From: Brugia malayi
Taxonomy: Eukaryota; Nematoda; Chromadorea; Rhabditida; Onchocercidae
Reading direction: 5' to 3'
NCBI RefSeq assembly: GCF_000002995.4
Contig: NW_025062475.1
Location: 434,001 to 498,000, forward strand
Length of the DNA stretch: 64,000 nucleotides
The position numbers were made by a program, and so were the translations under genes. The notes beneath the pieces were generated by a model. It saw only the letters and a program-made list of their open reading frames with translations, made no database searches and was not told the DNA's origin. Of this stretch, positions 52,641 through 64,000 are shown piece by piece; position 1 is the first letter of the stretch; each line of letters starts with the position of its first letter.

Positions 52641-54126
52641 AATCAAAATTAAACTTTGGAATGTAATACTTTAATCAAATTTATATTATCAATTAAAAAT
52701 TAATAAGAAAATTTCATTAAATTTTACTTTAATTCTCATACATTTGAAACAAATAACATAGAATTTTCACAATTAAATATGTATACATAATTCTTTTATC
52801 AATAAATATTACTATAAATAATTCTCGCATATTAATTTTCTCGAGAAATTCAATCCTACTGCTAATTCGTTTTGAAAAGAAGAAAAAGAAGCATACATTT
52901 CTGCTCATCAGGAATGCATTAATCGGATTAATGAATAAAATTTTCCGGAAATGAATAATACTTAAATTTCATTAATATGCATTGTATAAATTAATAATAG
53001 TAGTAAATTTCACAAGAAATATTCAATAGAATTCGATATGTTTGGAAAAATTAGAATGCAATTATTTTGATGCTTTTCAAGAATACATTAAGGATTAGTA
53101 AATCGATTTTGCCGGAAATGAATGTTTAATTTTATTTAGTTGTATTATGTAAAATTAATTGTAATAAAAAGAGCTCTGCAAAAAAAAAAAAAAAAAAAAA
53201 AAAATGTAATTAAAAAGAAATCATAATAATTTTGAAAAAAAAAAGTGATAAGCTGATAAATATTTATTTGACAAAATTTGCTACGCATTAATGTCATCAA
53301 ATTAAATATTATTAATTTGAAAAAATAAAAATTGGATTTTTTAATTAACAATATTATATTCAAGAAAAAAAACAGCAAATATTTATAATTTGAATAAAGT
53401 AAATGAATATTTTCTTTAAGTATTACCTAAATATATTTTATCAAATTATCAAATTTCTATTCATAAATTTACAATATTTTTTAAATTATCTGAATTAGAT
53501 AATGATATTAATAGTTGAATATGATCGAATATTTTGTAAATTTAAGAATGAAAAAAAAAAAAAAAAAACAAATTGAAAATATTTTAAATTGAATTCATTT
53601 CAACAGGAAATCAGAATTGAAAATGTTTGGAAATTGAAAAATACGCAAAAATTTGAAAAGTGTAAAATAAGCTTAATGAATGAAATTTTAAAATAAATTC
53701 AACCTTTCTTGCAATTTTTTCTTTTTTCCTTTTTTTTTTTTTTGATTTAAACCTAAAATAAAATTTAATTTAAGAAATTACTAGCAATTAAGGATGAAAA
53801 AAAAATGAAGGAATGAAATAAAAAAGATCAGAAAATGTTATTTTCTCAGTAAAACAAATAATTTAAGACAGCAATAAAATATAGTTTGAATTAATTTAAT
53901 TCAATTAGATTCTAAAATTATTAAATTAATTTGTATCAAAATTGATTTAAATGAAATTAACTCATTCCATTGTCAGTTCAACCGGATTTAAAATAACTGA
54001 ATTTAACAGTTGCAATAATCACTCAAGAAAAAAAATTCAAAAAGTTTTTGAAGTCAAAGTAAAATTTTTTTGAACAGTAATTCGATTAATATTTCAGTAC
54101 ATTTTTTTTTTTTTTTTTTTTTTTTT

Positions 54127-54154
54127 GGGAGAGAGGGAGGGAGAGAGAGAGAGG
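54127..54154. repeat. (GA)n-rich tract
   Basis: GGGAGAGAGGGAGGGAGAGA-type purine tract directly after a T22+ run. This gives an abrupt pyrimidine-to-purine junction on one strand. Confidence 0.85.
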
Positions 54155-56128
54155 GTTGAGATATGATGGAGAAATTAAAAAATTTCAATAATTATAGACA
54201 AATTCTAATTTACCTAAAAATTATAAAAATTTACCTGAAAATGACTATTGTATTTGCAATAAAAAGAGAATTAATAAAGTCAAACGAATAAATCAAATAA
54301 AAAGTAAAAAAAAAAGTGTCTGAATTTCATTAAATTTTAGATAATATTTAAATAATATTTAAAATATATTTTAAAAAATTAAATGATTTTATTTTAGAAA
54401 GAAATAAATTTAAGTTATCAAAGTTATTGTTTTTATTGTTGGAATTTTGTTTGTTTGTTTGTTTGTTGTTTGAAAAAATTTAGTAAAATTAATTTAATTG
54501 TACAAATGAAATGAAAAATTTAGTAGAAAAGTATTTTTCTCACATAAATTTAATTTACTATTTTTGTCAGTGAAATTATAAATGTTAACTTCTGATCAAT
54601 TGGTAAAGCAAAAAAAGAAAAAATATTAATTTCAAAAAAAAAAAAACTAATAATCAAATATCTTATCCTATTTAATTCATAATCCTTATCAAATCACCAA
54701 GTAATGATAAAAATAAAATTAACAGTAAACATTATCAAAATTTCATTCTTATTTAAATTCAAATTAAATACATCATTTCTACATATATATCAAATCAAAA
54801 ATGTATAACATTAGTAATACAATATGTATGATTAAGTGATAAAATTAAATGATAAATGATAACAATTACCAGTAAATAAAAATGAACAAATATCAAAGAA
54901 ATATCATAGCATAATGAATACGAAATTATCAGACATATATTAATTTATAAAATTTTATTCCCTAAGAGTTACCATTAAACATTTCTCATTTTCGAACTGA
55001 TAATGATCACATATCACACTATCATATCACATTCATCAATGATTAAATGAATGTATGTTATAGTTAAGCAAATAATGTCAAAATAGGTCATTTCATTTAT
55101 TCTTCTTTCATCTTCTAATGATAACCTTCATATTTGATCAGATCAAATCAATAACATTCTATCAATTCAGTCATTCTTATCATTTTTTTTCTTCTATTTA
55201 TCAGTGGATATACATACAATTGTTATTTCTTACTAAAATCGCATTATCATTCAATAATTATCACTATATATTATCACTTATCAACTAAGATCAATTGGCA
55301 GTTATTTTTATCAGTAGTACTTAGCATACTTACCGCATGGAAAAAATATCAAAATATTTTTGTATTATCATTGATTAGAAAATTTACTTACTTATTATTA
55401 CATTAATTTCAACCTAAAATCTTATCATTATCCTTCCTTTTTTTTTTTCATTAAAACTAATTATTTTCCATTAGCTAATTAGCTAATTGATAATCTCTAA
55501 ATTGATAATTTATTTGTTTATGAATTTTTTTGATTGCATCATAATTATATACTTGATACGATGATTATAGTGTAAGTAGTAAGTACTACTATCCCAATAT
55601 CACCTTATCACTTAAATTTTAATTTATCAAATTTATCACTTATCACTTAAATTAGAAATATATTTATTTTTTTTTCCTGAATGAAAATAATCACTGATAA
55701 ATATCACATATATATATATATATTTTGTGAAGTTTTGAAAAATTCTTATAAAAAATTTATCAGAGAAAAAAAAAGACATAAATTTTTTTTTAGTAAAATT
55801 ATAATAAACTTAATTAGATATTATAAAAAAAATTAATTAAAACAAACAAACTATTAATCAAATGAATGAAAGTAATTTTGGAAAATATTTTCGGTGACAA
55901 AAAATCATAGCAAATGTTGTCAACGCAAGGAAACGAAAATGTCAACAAATGAGGGAGGAGGATTGGAGGGAAGTGCAATAACAGCTGACCTTATCTTGAC
56001 CTCTAACAAATTTAATCAATAATGATGAATGGTAATATGATTAAAATTAGTTTACTGATTAAAATTGATAATTTTTATAAAGCAAATTAAAGAAAAAAAT
56101 GAAATGTGATTTTTTTAAAATATTACTT

Positions 56129-56168
56129 ACTCCCTCTCTCTCTCTCTCTCTCTCCCTCTCTCTCTTTC
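56129..56168. repeat. (CT)n tract
   Basis: CTCTCT run with CCCTCT interruptions. Same repeat family as the GA tracts to the left but on the opposite strand. Confidence 0.88.
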
Positions 56169-56530
56169 TTCCTTTTTTTTACACTTTTCAATTCTTTTTC
56201 CAATCAATTTGGTCATTCGATTTTTTCCTTTCTTTCATTTTTTTTTTTCTTTTTAAACTTCAAGAAGATCGATTGAAATTTTCTAAATTTTTAAATTCTA
56301 CCAGACACTTTCCACAATAATCATTAATTTTTGTTTTTTTTTTTTTTTTTTTTTAAAATGTTTCATTCTTTGTCACTTTCATCGTCCTTTTCAATTCTTT
56401 CTCTTTTGTATTAAATTTTTTTCTTTTGTATAAAAGTTTTTGTATTAAATTAAATTATCACACTAAATTTTCCAATTAAAAGTAAATGTTAAAATTTATG
56501 CAAATATTTTTATCTAAAATATTTTAAATA

Positions 56531-56570
56531 TTTTTTATAGACAATAAATGTATTTATTGTCTATAAAAAA
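56531..56570. repeat. Perfect 40-nt palindrome (19-bp arms, 2-nt centre)
   Basis: TTTTTTATAGACAATAAAT, centre GT, then the exact reverse complement. Every one of 19 pairs matches. The spacer is too small for an ordinary RNA hairpin loop. Confidence 0.9.
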
Positions 56571-58112
56571 CAAACAAAAAAAAAAGTAAATATGAGGAAA
56601 AATTTTTTAACTTACTTATAAACTTCTCAATAATTTATTTAAAAAAAAAAAAAAAAAAAAAAAAACATATTTTAAGTCTGTAAAATTTGCAGCAATTAAA
56701 ATTTAATAAAAGTTAAAGTTTTAATTGCAATAAGGAAGTGCTTAGCATTATAACTATAAAATATTACACAAATTAAGCATTATAAGAGATTATCGCAAGA
56801 ATTTTTCCACTAGAAATTGACAGCTCAAATTTTGAATTGATTAATTAATTAATTAAACTACAATTCTACTCTGTTCATCTTGTTACTTAATTATTTGTTG
56901 AAAATTAAAGAGTAATAATGTATGCACTAATCTTTTAAAGAGTAAATTACAGAGAGAAATTCAGAGAGAGAAGTAAGATAATAAGAAATAATTTTACTTT
57001 AAATTTACATTTCCACATCATTTTACAGCAAAAAACTTATCGTCCATGGATCGATAATTAAAGTATTAATAATTGGAAAATTAATACAATAACTTTCTTC
57101 TGGAATTTATTTTTAATTTCAATTATTTTATTAATTATTCAATTCAAATCACAATAAATTTCATTTTTTTTTTGCAAAAAATATAACATAAAATTTAATC
57201 AATTCAATAAATTAAAGTTTGGAAAAAAGAATATTTGACCTTTTGCATAGCTGTTAGAATATTGCTAAAAGTATATAATAGGAATGCGTGAGTGTGCGTA
57301 TTTACGTGTGCGTATTTACGTATGTACAAGTAATTTTTACGTGATATTTTTCAGGTTTTTTGTGGAAAAAACTGATTGGAAGAAATTTGCTTCCTTTTCA
57401 AAAATTTCAAATTGATTTGTTCATTGCAATAAAAAAAAAGAAAAAGTAAAATTCATGTTTTATAAACTTTTGATAATTTTATGAAATTGCATTAAAAAAT
57501 ATGCTGATATATTAAATTTCCACTTTATAATATTAAGTCCAAATTGATTTTATTCTTTCTAAAAATTAAAATTAATTTACAAAAAAAAAAAAATTAATTT
57601 TTTCTCTTTCAAAATAATATAATTAAATTAAAAAATATGCAAAACATATAAAAGAAAAAAAAAAAAGGAGAGATGAAGACGAATTATGATTTAATATTAT
57701 TTATCATAAATCATTTAAAATTTTTTATTAATACTGCTTTTAACTTGGATTAAAATTTTTATTTCAAAATTTAGATTAATAAAAATTTTAAAACACCTAT
57801 AAACAATTTTAGATAATCTAAACATATTATTTTATTACAGCCATTTCATTTATTTCTCTATTATTTTATAATTTTTAATGAAAGAATAAAATTTTATTAC
57901 ATTTACAACAAATTTTATCATATAAAATTTCTAACGAATACAATATTTCTAAAAAAAAAAAAAAATAGTATTTGTAAATTTAAAAATACTATTTAAAAAT
58001 TTAAAAATGCAAAAAGAAGAAAGAAAAAGAAATACAAGAAAAGCTAAATAGCGTAAAAGAATAGCAACAGCAAATAGCAACGGAGCAAACATTTGATCAG
58101 TCAATTAATATT

Positions 58113-58180
58113 AATTTACCCGAAAGCAATAGCGGGCATTATATGATGAATTTACCCGAAAGTAAAAGCGGGCAATATAT
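58113..58180. repeat. Tandem pair of 32-bp elements with CCCG/CGGG stems
   Basis: AATTTACCCGAAAGCAATAG+CGGGCATTATAT at 58113 recurs at 58149 with three changes. CCCG and CGGG are kept in both, each able to form a 4-bp GC stem over a 10-nt loop. This is unusually GC-rich for its AT-rich surroundings. A related CCC..AAGCGGGCA occurs at about 59571. Confidence 0.75.
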
Positions 58181-59189
58181 ATACATATGATCGAGATATA
58201 GATAAATCCCACGGAATTTGTTAACAATTGCCCATTCATTCTCATTTCATTTCATATATACTACAAATTAAAATAAAAAAAAAAAAAAATTGAGAAAAGC
58301 TTTCGTTTTTTTTTTTTTTTTTTTGTTTTTGTTTATTATTTTTTATTACCCACTGATAGTATGTAAATTTTTGAGAGAAATTTCTTTTTTTTTTTTGAAA
58401 AAAAATATTTGTGTTTGAAAAATATGCCATCAATTGATTTATTTTTCCTAAAAATAAGTGACCGATGCAATTATATTACTCTTTTAGCTATTTATTTATT
58501 TATTTTGCAAAGCTTTTAAAATTCTTGCAATCTGCAATCATTTCATATTCATAATCTCTCAATTATATATACTACATTCCTATAGCATAAAACTATTATT
58601 ATTTTAAATTTTAAATTTTACTTGCATTACTTGCAATTTATTTTTATACCTAAATATTTTGTTCATTTACATAAAATTGTTTATTATATTACAAAAAAAA
58701 AAAAAAATGGGAGAATTATTGGGAAAACAGAAAAGAGTAAAAATACGAAAAATTATTTCAGTAAATGATTTGTTAAAAAAAAAAATCGTATGGAATTTTA
58801 AAAATAGGATGGAAATGTTAAACTAATTATGTTAATTACTTAAGTAAATAATAGGATGAAAGTAATGATGATGAAGAAAATGCGGGAATAAAAGTGCTAA
58901 AGTAAAAGGTCAATTCAGTCAATCATTCTTCAAAATCAAGGTCAAACCAGAATTATTAACCTTCACACAATCTCAACATCATTCAAATCGTAATTTTATT
59001 GTTAAAAGATGAAATAAATAGTTGAATATTTTTCAAAAATGCTTTTTGAATATTTTACCTGAATAATTTATTAATGTGATAAAAATTGAACAATAAATAG
59101 TTTGAAAAAGTGCGATCGTTGTTAGCAAAAAAATAAAGAACTACTCGACAAGTAGAGATCTATTCAACCTTAAGAATATTTCCTTGTCC

Positions 59190-59245
59190 TCTCTCTCCCT
59201 CTCTCTGCCTCTCTCCCTCCCTCTCTCTCTCTCTCTATCTATCTA
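59190..59245. repeat. (CT)n tract followed by (CTAT)n
   Basis: CTCTCTCCCTCTCTCTGCCT-type run then TATCTATCTATT. A degenerate polypyrimidine tract. Confidence 0.88.
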
Positions 59246-60149
59246 TTTACCTCCCTCTTTCTATTTCATTATATAAACATTAAAGTGCAATTCAATTTCT
59301 TATAATTTACCCTTATTCCTTTATTTCATTCAAACCTTTCTTTTTTCTTTTTTCCACCTCTCAATTTAACAATCCGGTTTCCGTTCTCATATAGAAGAGA
59401 AAAAAAAAAAACAGAAAACTGTTTTTTTCCGGATGAACGAACAGGAAAATATAAAAGTAAAACGGATCAGTAGCAATTATTCAACTCTTTAAGTACTTTT
59501 TCCCATCATATCGAGGAGAAAAGAAGTGAACTGTTGCTGAAATGCATTATTGTCCTCAAATTGATATATTCCCAATAAGCGGGCAAATGATTATTTCTTG
59601 CCCTTCATTCATTTTTTTCAGTTATTGAAATTATTCACTCATAAATTAATCCTTTATTTGAAGAAAAATCATTTATATTATCTGATATTAACTGAAAGAT
59701 TGGGTAGGTAGGTGCTAGTAATATCGTACAGTACCCTTTTGCCGGAAATGGGTAGGTAAATCAAGATATAACTAATGGGTATATCTTTGATTTTATCTTA
59801 CATTGTAAAGCATCTAATTTAATAATAATAAGATGTTAATGATTTAACTTATACACCTAAAAAAATTAAGGCAAAAATATCAAAAATGAAATTAATTTTA
59901 ATTTTGCCCAAATTATAGTTATCATCAATCACTTTTGGGTATGTCTTTTGGGTAGAATAAAAATTTTAAAAATTTTGTTAGCTTTAAAAAGTATGCAATT
60001 GTTCATTTCATCCTAACGTCTATCATTCATTTGCTAGAATTATCGGGAAATTTGATCAGTTTCTTTTGATCAGTAACTGATAAAGGAATTTGACCAAGGC
60101 ATTATTGCTATTTTGCTTTATCCTAAATCTCACAAAAATAAAAATATAT

Positions 60150-61790
60150 CTTAATTATTAATCATAGAGATAAATCTTACCTTAATTATTAATTATAGAG
60201 ATAAAATCATATCTTAATTATTAATTATAGTGATAAAATCATATCTTAATTATTAATTATAGTGATAAAATCATATCTTAATTATTAATTATAGTGATAA
60301 AATCATATCTTAATTATTAATTATAGTGATAAAATCATATCTTAATTATTAATTATAGAGATAAAATCATATCTTAATTATTAATCATAGAGATAAATCT
60401 TACCTTAATTATTAATTATAGAGATAAAATCATATCTTAATTATTAATTATAGTGATAAAATCATATCTTAATTATTAATTATAGTGATAAAATCATATC
60501 TTAATTATTAATTATAGTGATAAAATCATATCTTAATTATTAATTATAGAGATAAAATCATATCTTAATTATTAATTATAGAGATAAAATCATATCTTAA
60601 TTATTAATCATAGAGATAAATGTTACCTTAATTATTAATTATAGAGATAAAATCATATCTTAATTATTAATTATAGTGATAAAATCATATCTCAATTATT
60701 AATTATAGAGATAAATCTTACTTTAATTATTAATTATAGAGATAAAATCATATCTTAATTATTAATTATAGCGATAAAATCATATCTTAATTATTAATTA
60801 TAGAGATAAAATCATATCTTAATTATTAATTATAGTGATAAAATCATATCTTAATTATTAATTATAGTGATAAAATCATATCTTAATTATTAATTATAGA
60901 GATAAAATCATATCTTAATTATTAATTATAGAGATAAAATCATATCTTAATTATTAATTATAGAGATAAAATCATATCTTAATTATTAATTATAGTGATA
61001 AAATCATATCTTAATTATTAATTATAGTGATAAAATCATATCTTAATTATTAATTATAGAGATAAAATCATATCTTAATTATTAATTATAGAGATAAAAT
61101 CATATCTTAATTATTAATTATAGTGATAAAATCATATCTTAATTATTAATTATAGTGATAAAATCATATCTTAATTATTAATTATAGAGATAAAATCATA
61201 TCTTGATTATTAATTATAGAGATAAAATCATATCTTAATTATTAATTATAGTGATAAAATCATATCTTAATTATTAATTATAGTGATAAAATCATATCTT
61301 AATTATTAATTATAGAGATAAAATCATATCTTAATTATTAATTATAGAGATAAAATCATATCTTAATTATTAATCATAGAGATAAAATCATATCTTAATT
61401 ATTAATTATAGAGATAAAATCATATCTTAATTATTAATTATAGAGATAAAATCATATCTTAATTATTAATTATAGAGATAAAATCATATCTTAATTATTA
61501 GTTGTAGAGATAAAATCATATCTTAATTATTAATTATAGTGATAAAATCATATCTTAATTATTAATTATAGAGATAAAATCATATCTTAATTATTAATTA
61601 TAGAGATAAAATCATATCTTAATTATTAATTATAGAGATAAAATCATATCTTAATTATTAATTGTAGAGATAAAATTATATCTTAATCATTCATTATAGA
61701 GATAAAACCATATCTTATTTATTAATTATAGAGATAAAATTATATCTTGATAAACTACATCTTAATCATTATCTTAATCATTCGTAGGGA
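60150..61790. repeat. 32-bp minisatellite, about 50 copies, with local 4-unit higher-order period
   Basis: Tandem units GATAAAATCATATCTTAATT+ATTAATTATAGW, 32 bp each. Variation is concentrated at ATAGTGAT versus ATAGAGAT. A shorter 31-bp class (TCATAGAGATAAATCTTAC) appears three or four times at the left end. From about 60960 to 61370 the variants run A-T-T-A four times, a 128-bp higher-order repeat. Units decay at the right end (61670-61800). Contains the inverted core TTAATTATTAATTA. Confidence 0.95.
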
Positions 61791-61799
61791 TAAAACTAT

Positions 61800-63600
61800 A
61801 TCTTAATTATTAATCATTAAAGATTAGTTTCAAGTTTCAATTCTTTTTTTTTTTTTAAAAAAATTCAATTTTTTAAGTACAGCTGAATAAAACGGAATAA
61901 TCGAATAATTATTTCAGGAAATCAATCTACAAATTTTATTTTAATCTGCAACTGATAAACGAATTTAATAACTAATAGAGGAATTAGTAGAGAATAATAG
62001 ATGGATTTTACTATAATGCAAGTAAGGTAATCAAATTGTTATTATTTTTTTTTTTTTTTGAAAAAATAATTGGAATAATTTATCAGAATTATTCTGGTTG
62101 GAATGAAATTTGAAAAGTAAAAAAGAATAAATAAAAATATATTTTTCTTCTTTCTTTGTAATTTCATTTTAGAATTGATATTAATAAAATTAAACTTTTA
62201 CTGAAAGAAAGAATTTCTTCCTTTTTTTTTTTGAGTTTTTATCAAATTTATTTTTATTAATTTAAAATTTAACTTGTAGATTTGAAAATTGACATTTTCC
62301 GTTATCGGATAAATTATGAAAAAATTATTGCCATATGATATGAATGCATTTAAATTCATTTTCAATTCATTTCAACATTGAATGAACATTTTGTTTTCCT
62401 ATTTTATTCTATTTTTTATTAAAATCAGTTTCATATTCGGTTATTCCGTTTTTTTTTTTTTTTGTAATTTATTATAATTTAATAAAAATCAATAAGATAT
62501 CATTTATACTATGCCAACAATGTTTGAATAAAAATTTTAAATTGTGCATCGTCAAAAGAAAAACAAATAATTAACAAAGGCAATTAAGCTAATAATTTTA
62601 GCTTATCAAAATGTTTGTCAACAAATATTTCCGGAATCATTCTGCCTTATTTCATTTCATCTTATCAACCGGAATCTTTGCATGCACCTTCTTATCGCCT
62701 TTATTTCTCTTTAATTTATCTCAACGGATTTATCTTCAAAATGATAATTGCTGTTAAGCAGTAAGCTTTTTTTAAGTTGAATTTTTCATCATTTATGCTT
62801 GACCTTTGACTCTTTACAATGCAAGCATTATAATAACGAAATTGGGTGGAAGATTTAAATTTAGAGTTAAATTTTGCTCCAACAGCACACAGAAATGCTA
62901 ATTAATGAATTCTTCAGTTAGCACTACCAATTACAAATTAACCAGTTTTTTTTTTTTTTTTTTTCATAGGTAACTTACCAGGAAATAACCGATGGGTAAA
63001 CTATAAACTATAATTTTCTTATTTTTCACACTTTTATTTTAGATATACTCGTTCGCTTCTGAACTTTTCAAGCTATCATAGTTATCTTTATTCGTATTCC
63101 ATTACGGTTTAAAAAGTTTGATTAAATGAAGAATTTTGAAAGAAAAAATTTTAGACAAAAATGAGACTTTAAAAAAATAATCAATGAATTTTAGCATAAT
63201 TAATCTGCTAAATACTACTCTTATAAATGATATATTATAAACAAAATTATAAACTATAAAATCTATTAATTTTTATGGAGCGCAATTTGTATCTGAAAAA
63301 TTGTATCATTCTTAAGTACTACTTAAGCAATCTAACATCTCTAATAGCTAATGTTTGACTATGAAAAAAAATGCAATTCTATTATAATTAGAATTTTAAT
63401 TAATGCAAATTTTGAAATTATTGTTGGATGTGAAATGTGAGATAAAGCAAAGTGATGATGTAATTCGAATATATCATTTAAGTATGTCAAATAATAATAG
63501 AATAAGGGAAATGAAATAATGAAGAATTCAAGTTGATGTCATTCAATGGTGACATTTTTTAGGAAGAATAAAGAATTTGCGAAAAGTAGACAGCACGTTA
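61800..63600. other. AT-rich stretch without recognised genes
   Basis: Homopolymers (62047, 62450, 62945) and no gene-like frame or splice pattern seen on either strand. Confidence 0.55.
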
Positions 63601-63965
63601 GTAATAATAATAATAATGTTTAATAATGACTGTAAATTAATAAGTAATAATACACAATAATAGTAAATAAGTAAATAAATAATAATAATAATGGTAGTAA
63701 TAATAAATAATAAATAAATGAATAAATAACAAGTAAATAAATAATAATACATAATAATAGTAAATAAATAAATAATAATAATAAATATACATACATATAT
63801 ATAGTGGCAGTAAATAAATATTAATAATAAATATGATGATGATAATAATAATAAATAAATAAATAAATAACAAGTAAATAAATAAACATAAAATAGTGAT
63901 AAAAAAATATTAATAACAAATAATAATAACAAATAAATAAAATGATAAATAATAACAAAAAAAAT
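63600..63965. repeat. (TAA)/(TAAA) microsatellite block
   Basis: Mixed TAATAA and AAATAAATAAAT repeats, including a duplicated AACAAGTAAATAAATAA-type segment (about 63725 and 63865). Minus-strand Ile/Tyr-rich frames are repeat artefacts. Confidence 0.88.
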
Positions 63966-64000
63966 AAATGAGCTTTTTGCATATTTTACAACCTATTGAC

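Larger units (their letters stand above)
52641..60130. other. Gene-poor AT-rich stretch with simple repeats
   Basis: No gene supported on either strand over about 7.5 kb. It holds GA/CT tracts, (TTTG)n at about 54447-54470, a perfect 40-nt palindrome (56531-56570) and a tandem pair of GC-stem hairpins (58113-58180). A diverged pair around 52900-53130 shares TTTTSCCGGAAATGAAT. Poly-A/T runs of 15-25 are common (53180, 54105, 56340, 56640). Confidence 0.6.

Noticed and set aside
52237..52646. Tyr/Ile/Leu-rich minus-strand frames and an Asn/Ile plus-strand frame
   Set aside because: Pure (AAT)n microsatellite artefacts.
60150..61790. Possible CRISPR-like array because of regular 32-bp units
   Set aside because: Units are contiguous tandem repeats with no unique spacers, and this is a nuclear animal genome.
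63543..63932. Ile/Tyr/Leu-rich minus-strand frames at the window end
   Set aside because: They come from TAA/TAAA repeats. Composition is not protein-like.

Overview
The window is AT-rich, intron-dense nuclear DNA from a nematode, most likely a filarial (clade III) worm. The reasons are many short-to-medium introns with TTTCAG-type acceptors, a nematode-type GT92 (DUF23) glycosyltransferase, a BEL/Pao retrotransposon with an envelope-like domain, and large gene-poor stretches of microsatellites. The species call is an inference from style, not from a database match.

Layout. 1-2697 (-): 5' part of MCM5, a replicative helicase subunit, cut off by the window edge. 3125-3596: a 37-bp minisatellite between the divergent MCM5 and POLRMT genes. 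About 3609-10743 (+): mitochondrial RNA polymerase. 12286-12357 (+): tRNA-Pro(AGG) with an odd T-loop. 13479-27358 (-): three genes in tandem. In transcription order these are a small Lys/Gln/Glu-rich protein of unknown function (5' exons not found), a Tip60/KAT5 MYST acetyltransferase, and a FANCM-family helicase-like protein whose ATPase motifs are all degenerate.

28320-39879: an 11.6-kb BEL/Pao LTR-retrotransposon insertion flanked by a 5-bp duplication (AATCT). Its integrase region is split by a second, inverted copy of the same family (33362-36872, duplication TGGAT). That inner copy has lost pol and the first part of env by a deletion with 9 nt of microhomology. The two copies give two long inverted repeats inside one locus.

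42067-47102 (-): a complete GT92 glycosyltransferase gene. 47103-64000: about 17 kb with no gene I can support. It holds GA/CT, AAT and AAC-type microsatellites, perfect palindromes and a roughly 50-copy 32-bp minisatellite (60150-61790) with a local four-unit higher-order period.

How the parts relate: MCM5, POLRMT, KAT5 and the FANCM-like protein all belong to DNA replication, transcription or repair. The same-strand trio KAT5 / FANCM-like / unknown gene has gaps of about 0.4-0.5 kb and could be co-transcribed. The most unusual biology is the apparent pseudo-helicase of the FANCM family and the nested, self-complementary BEL/Pao locus.
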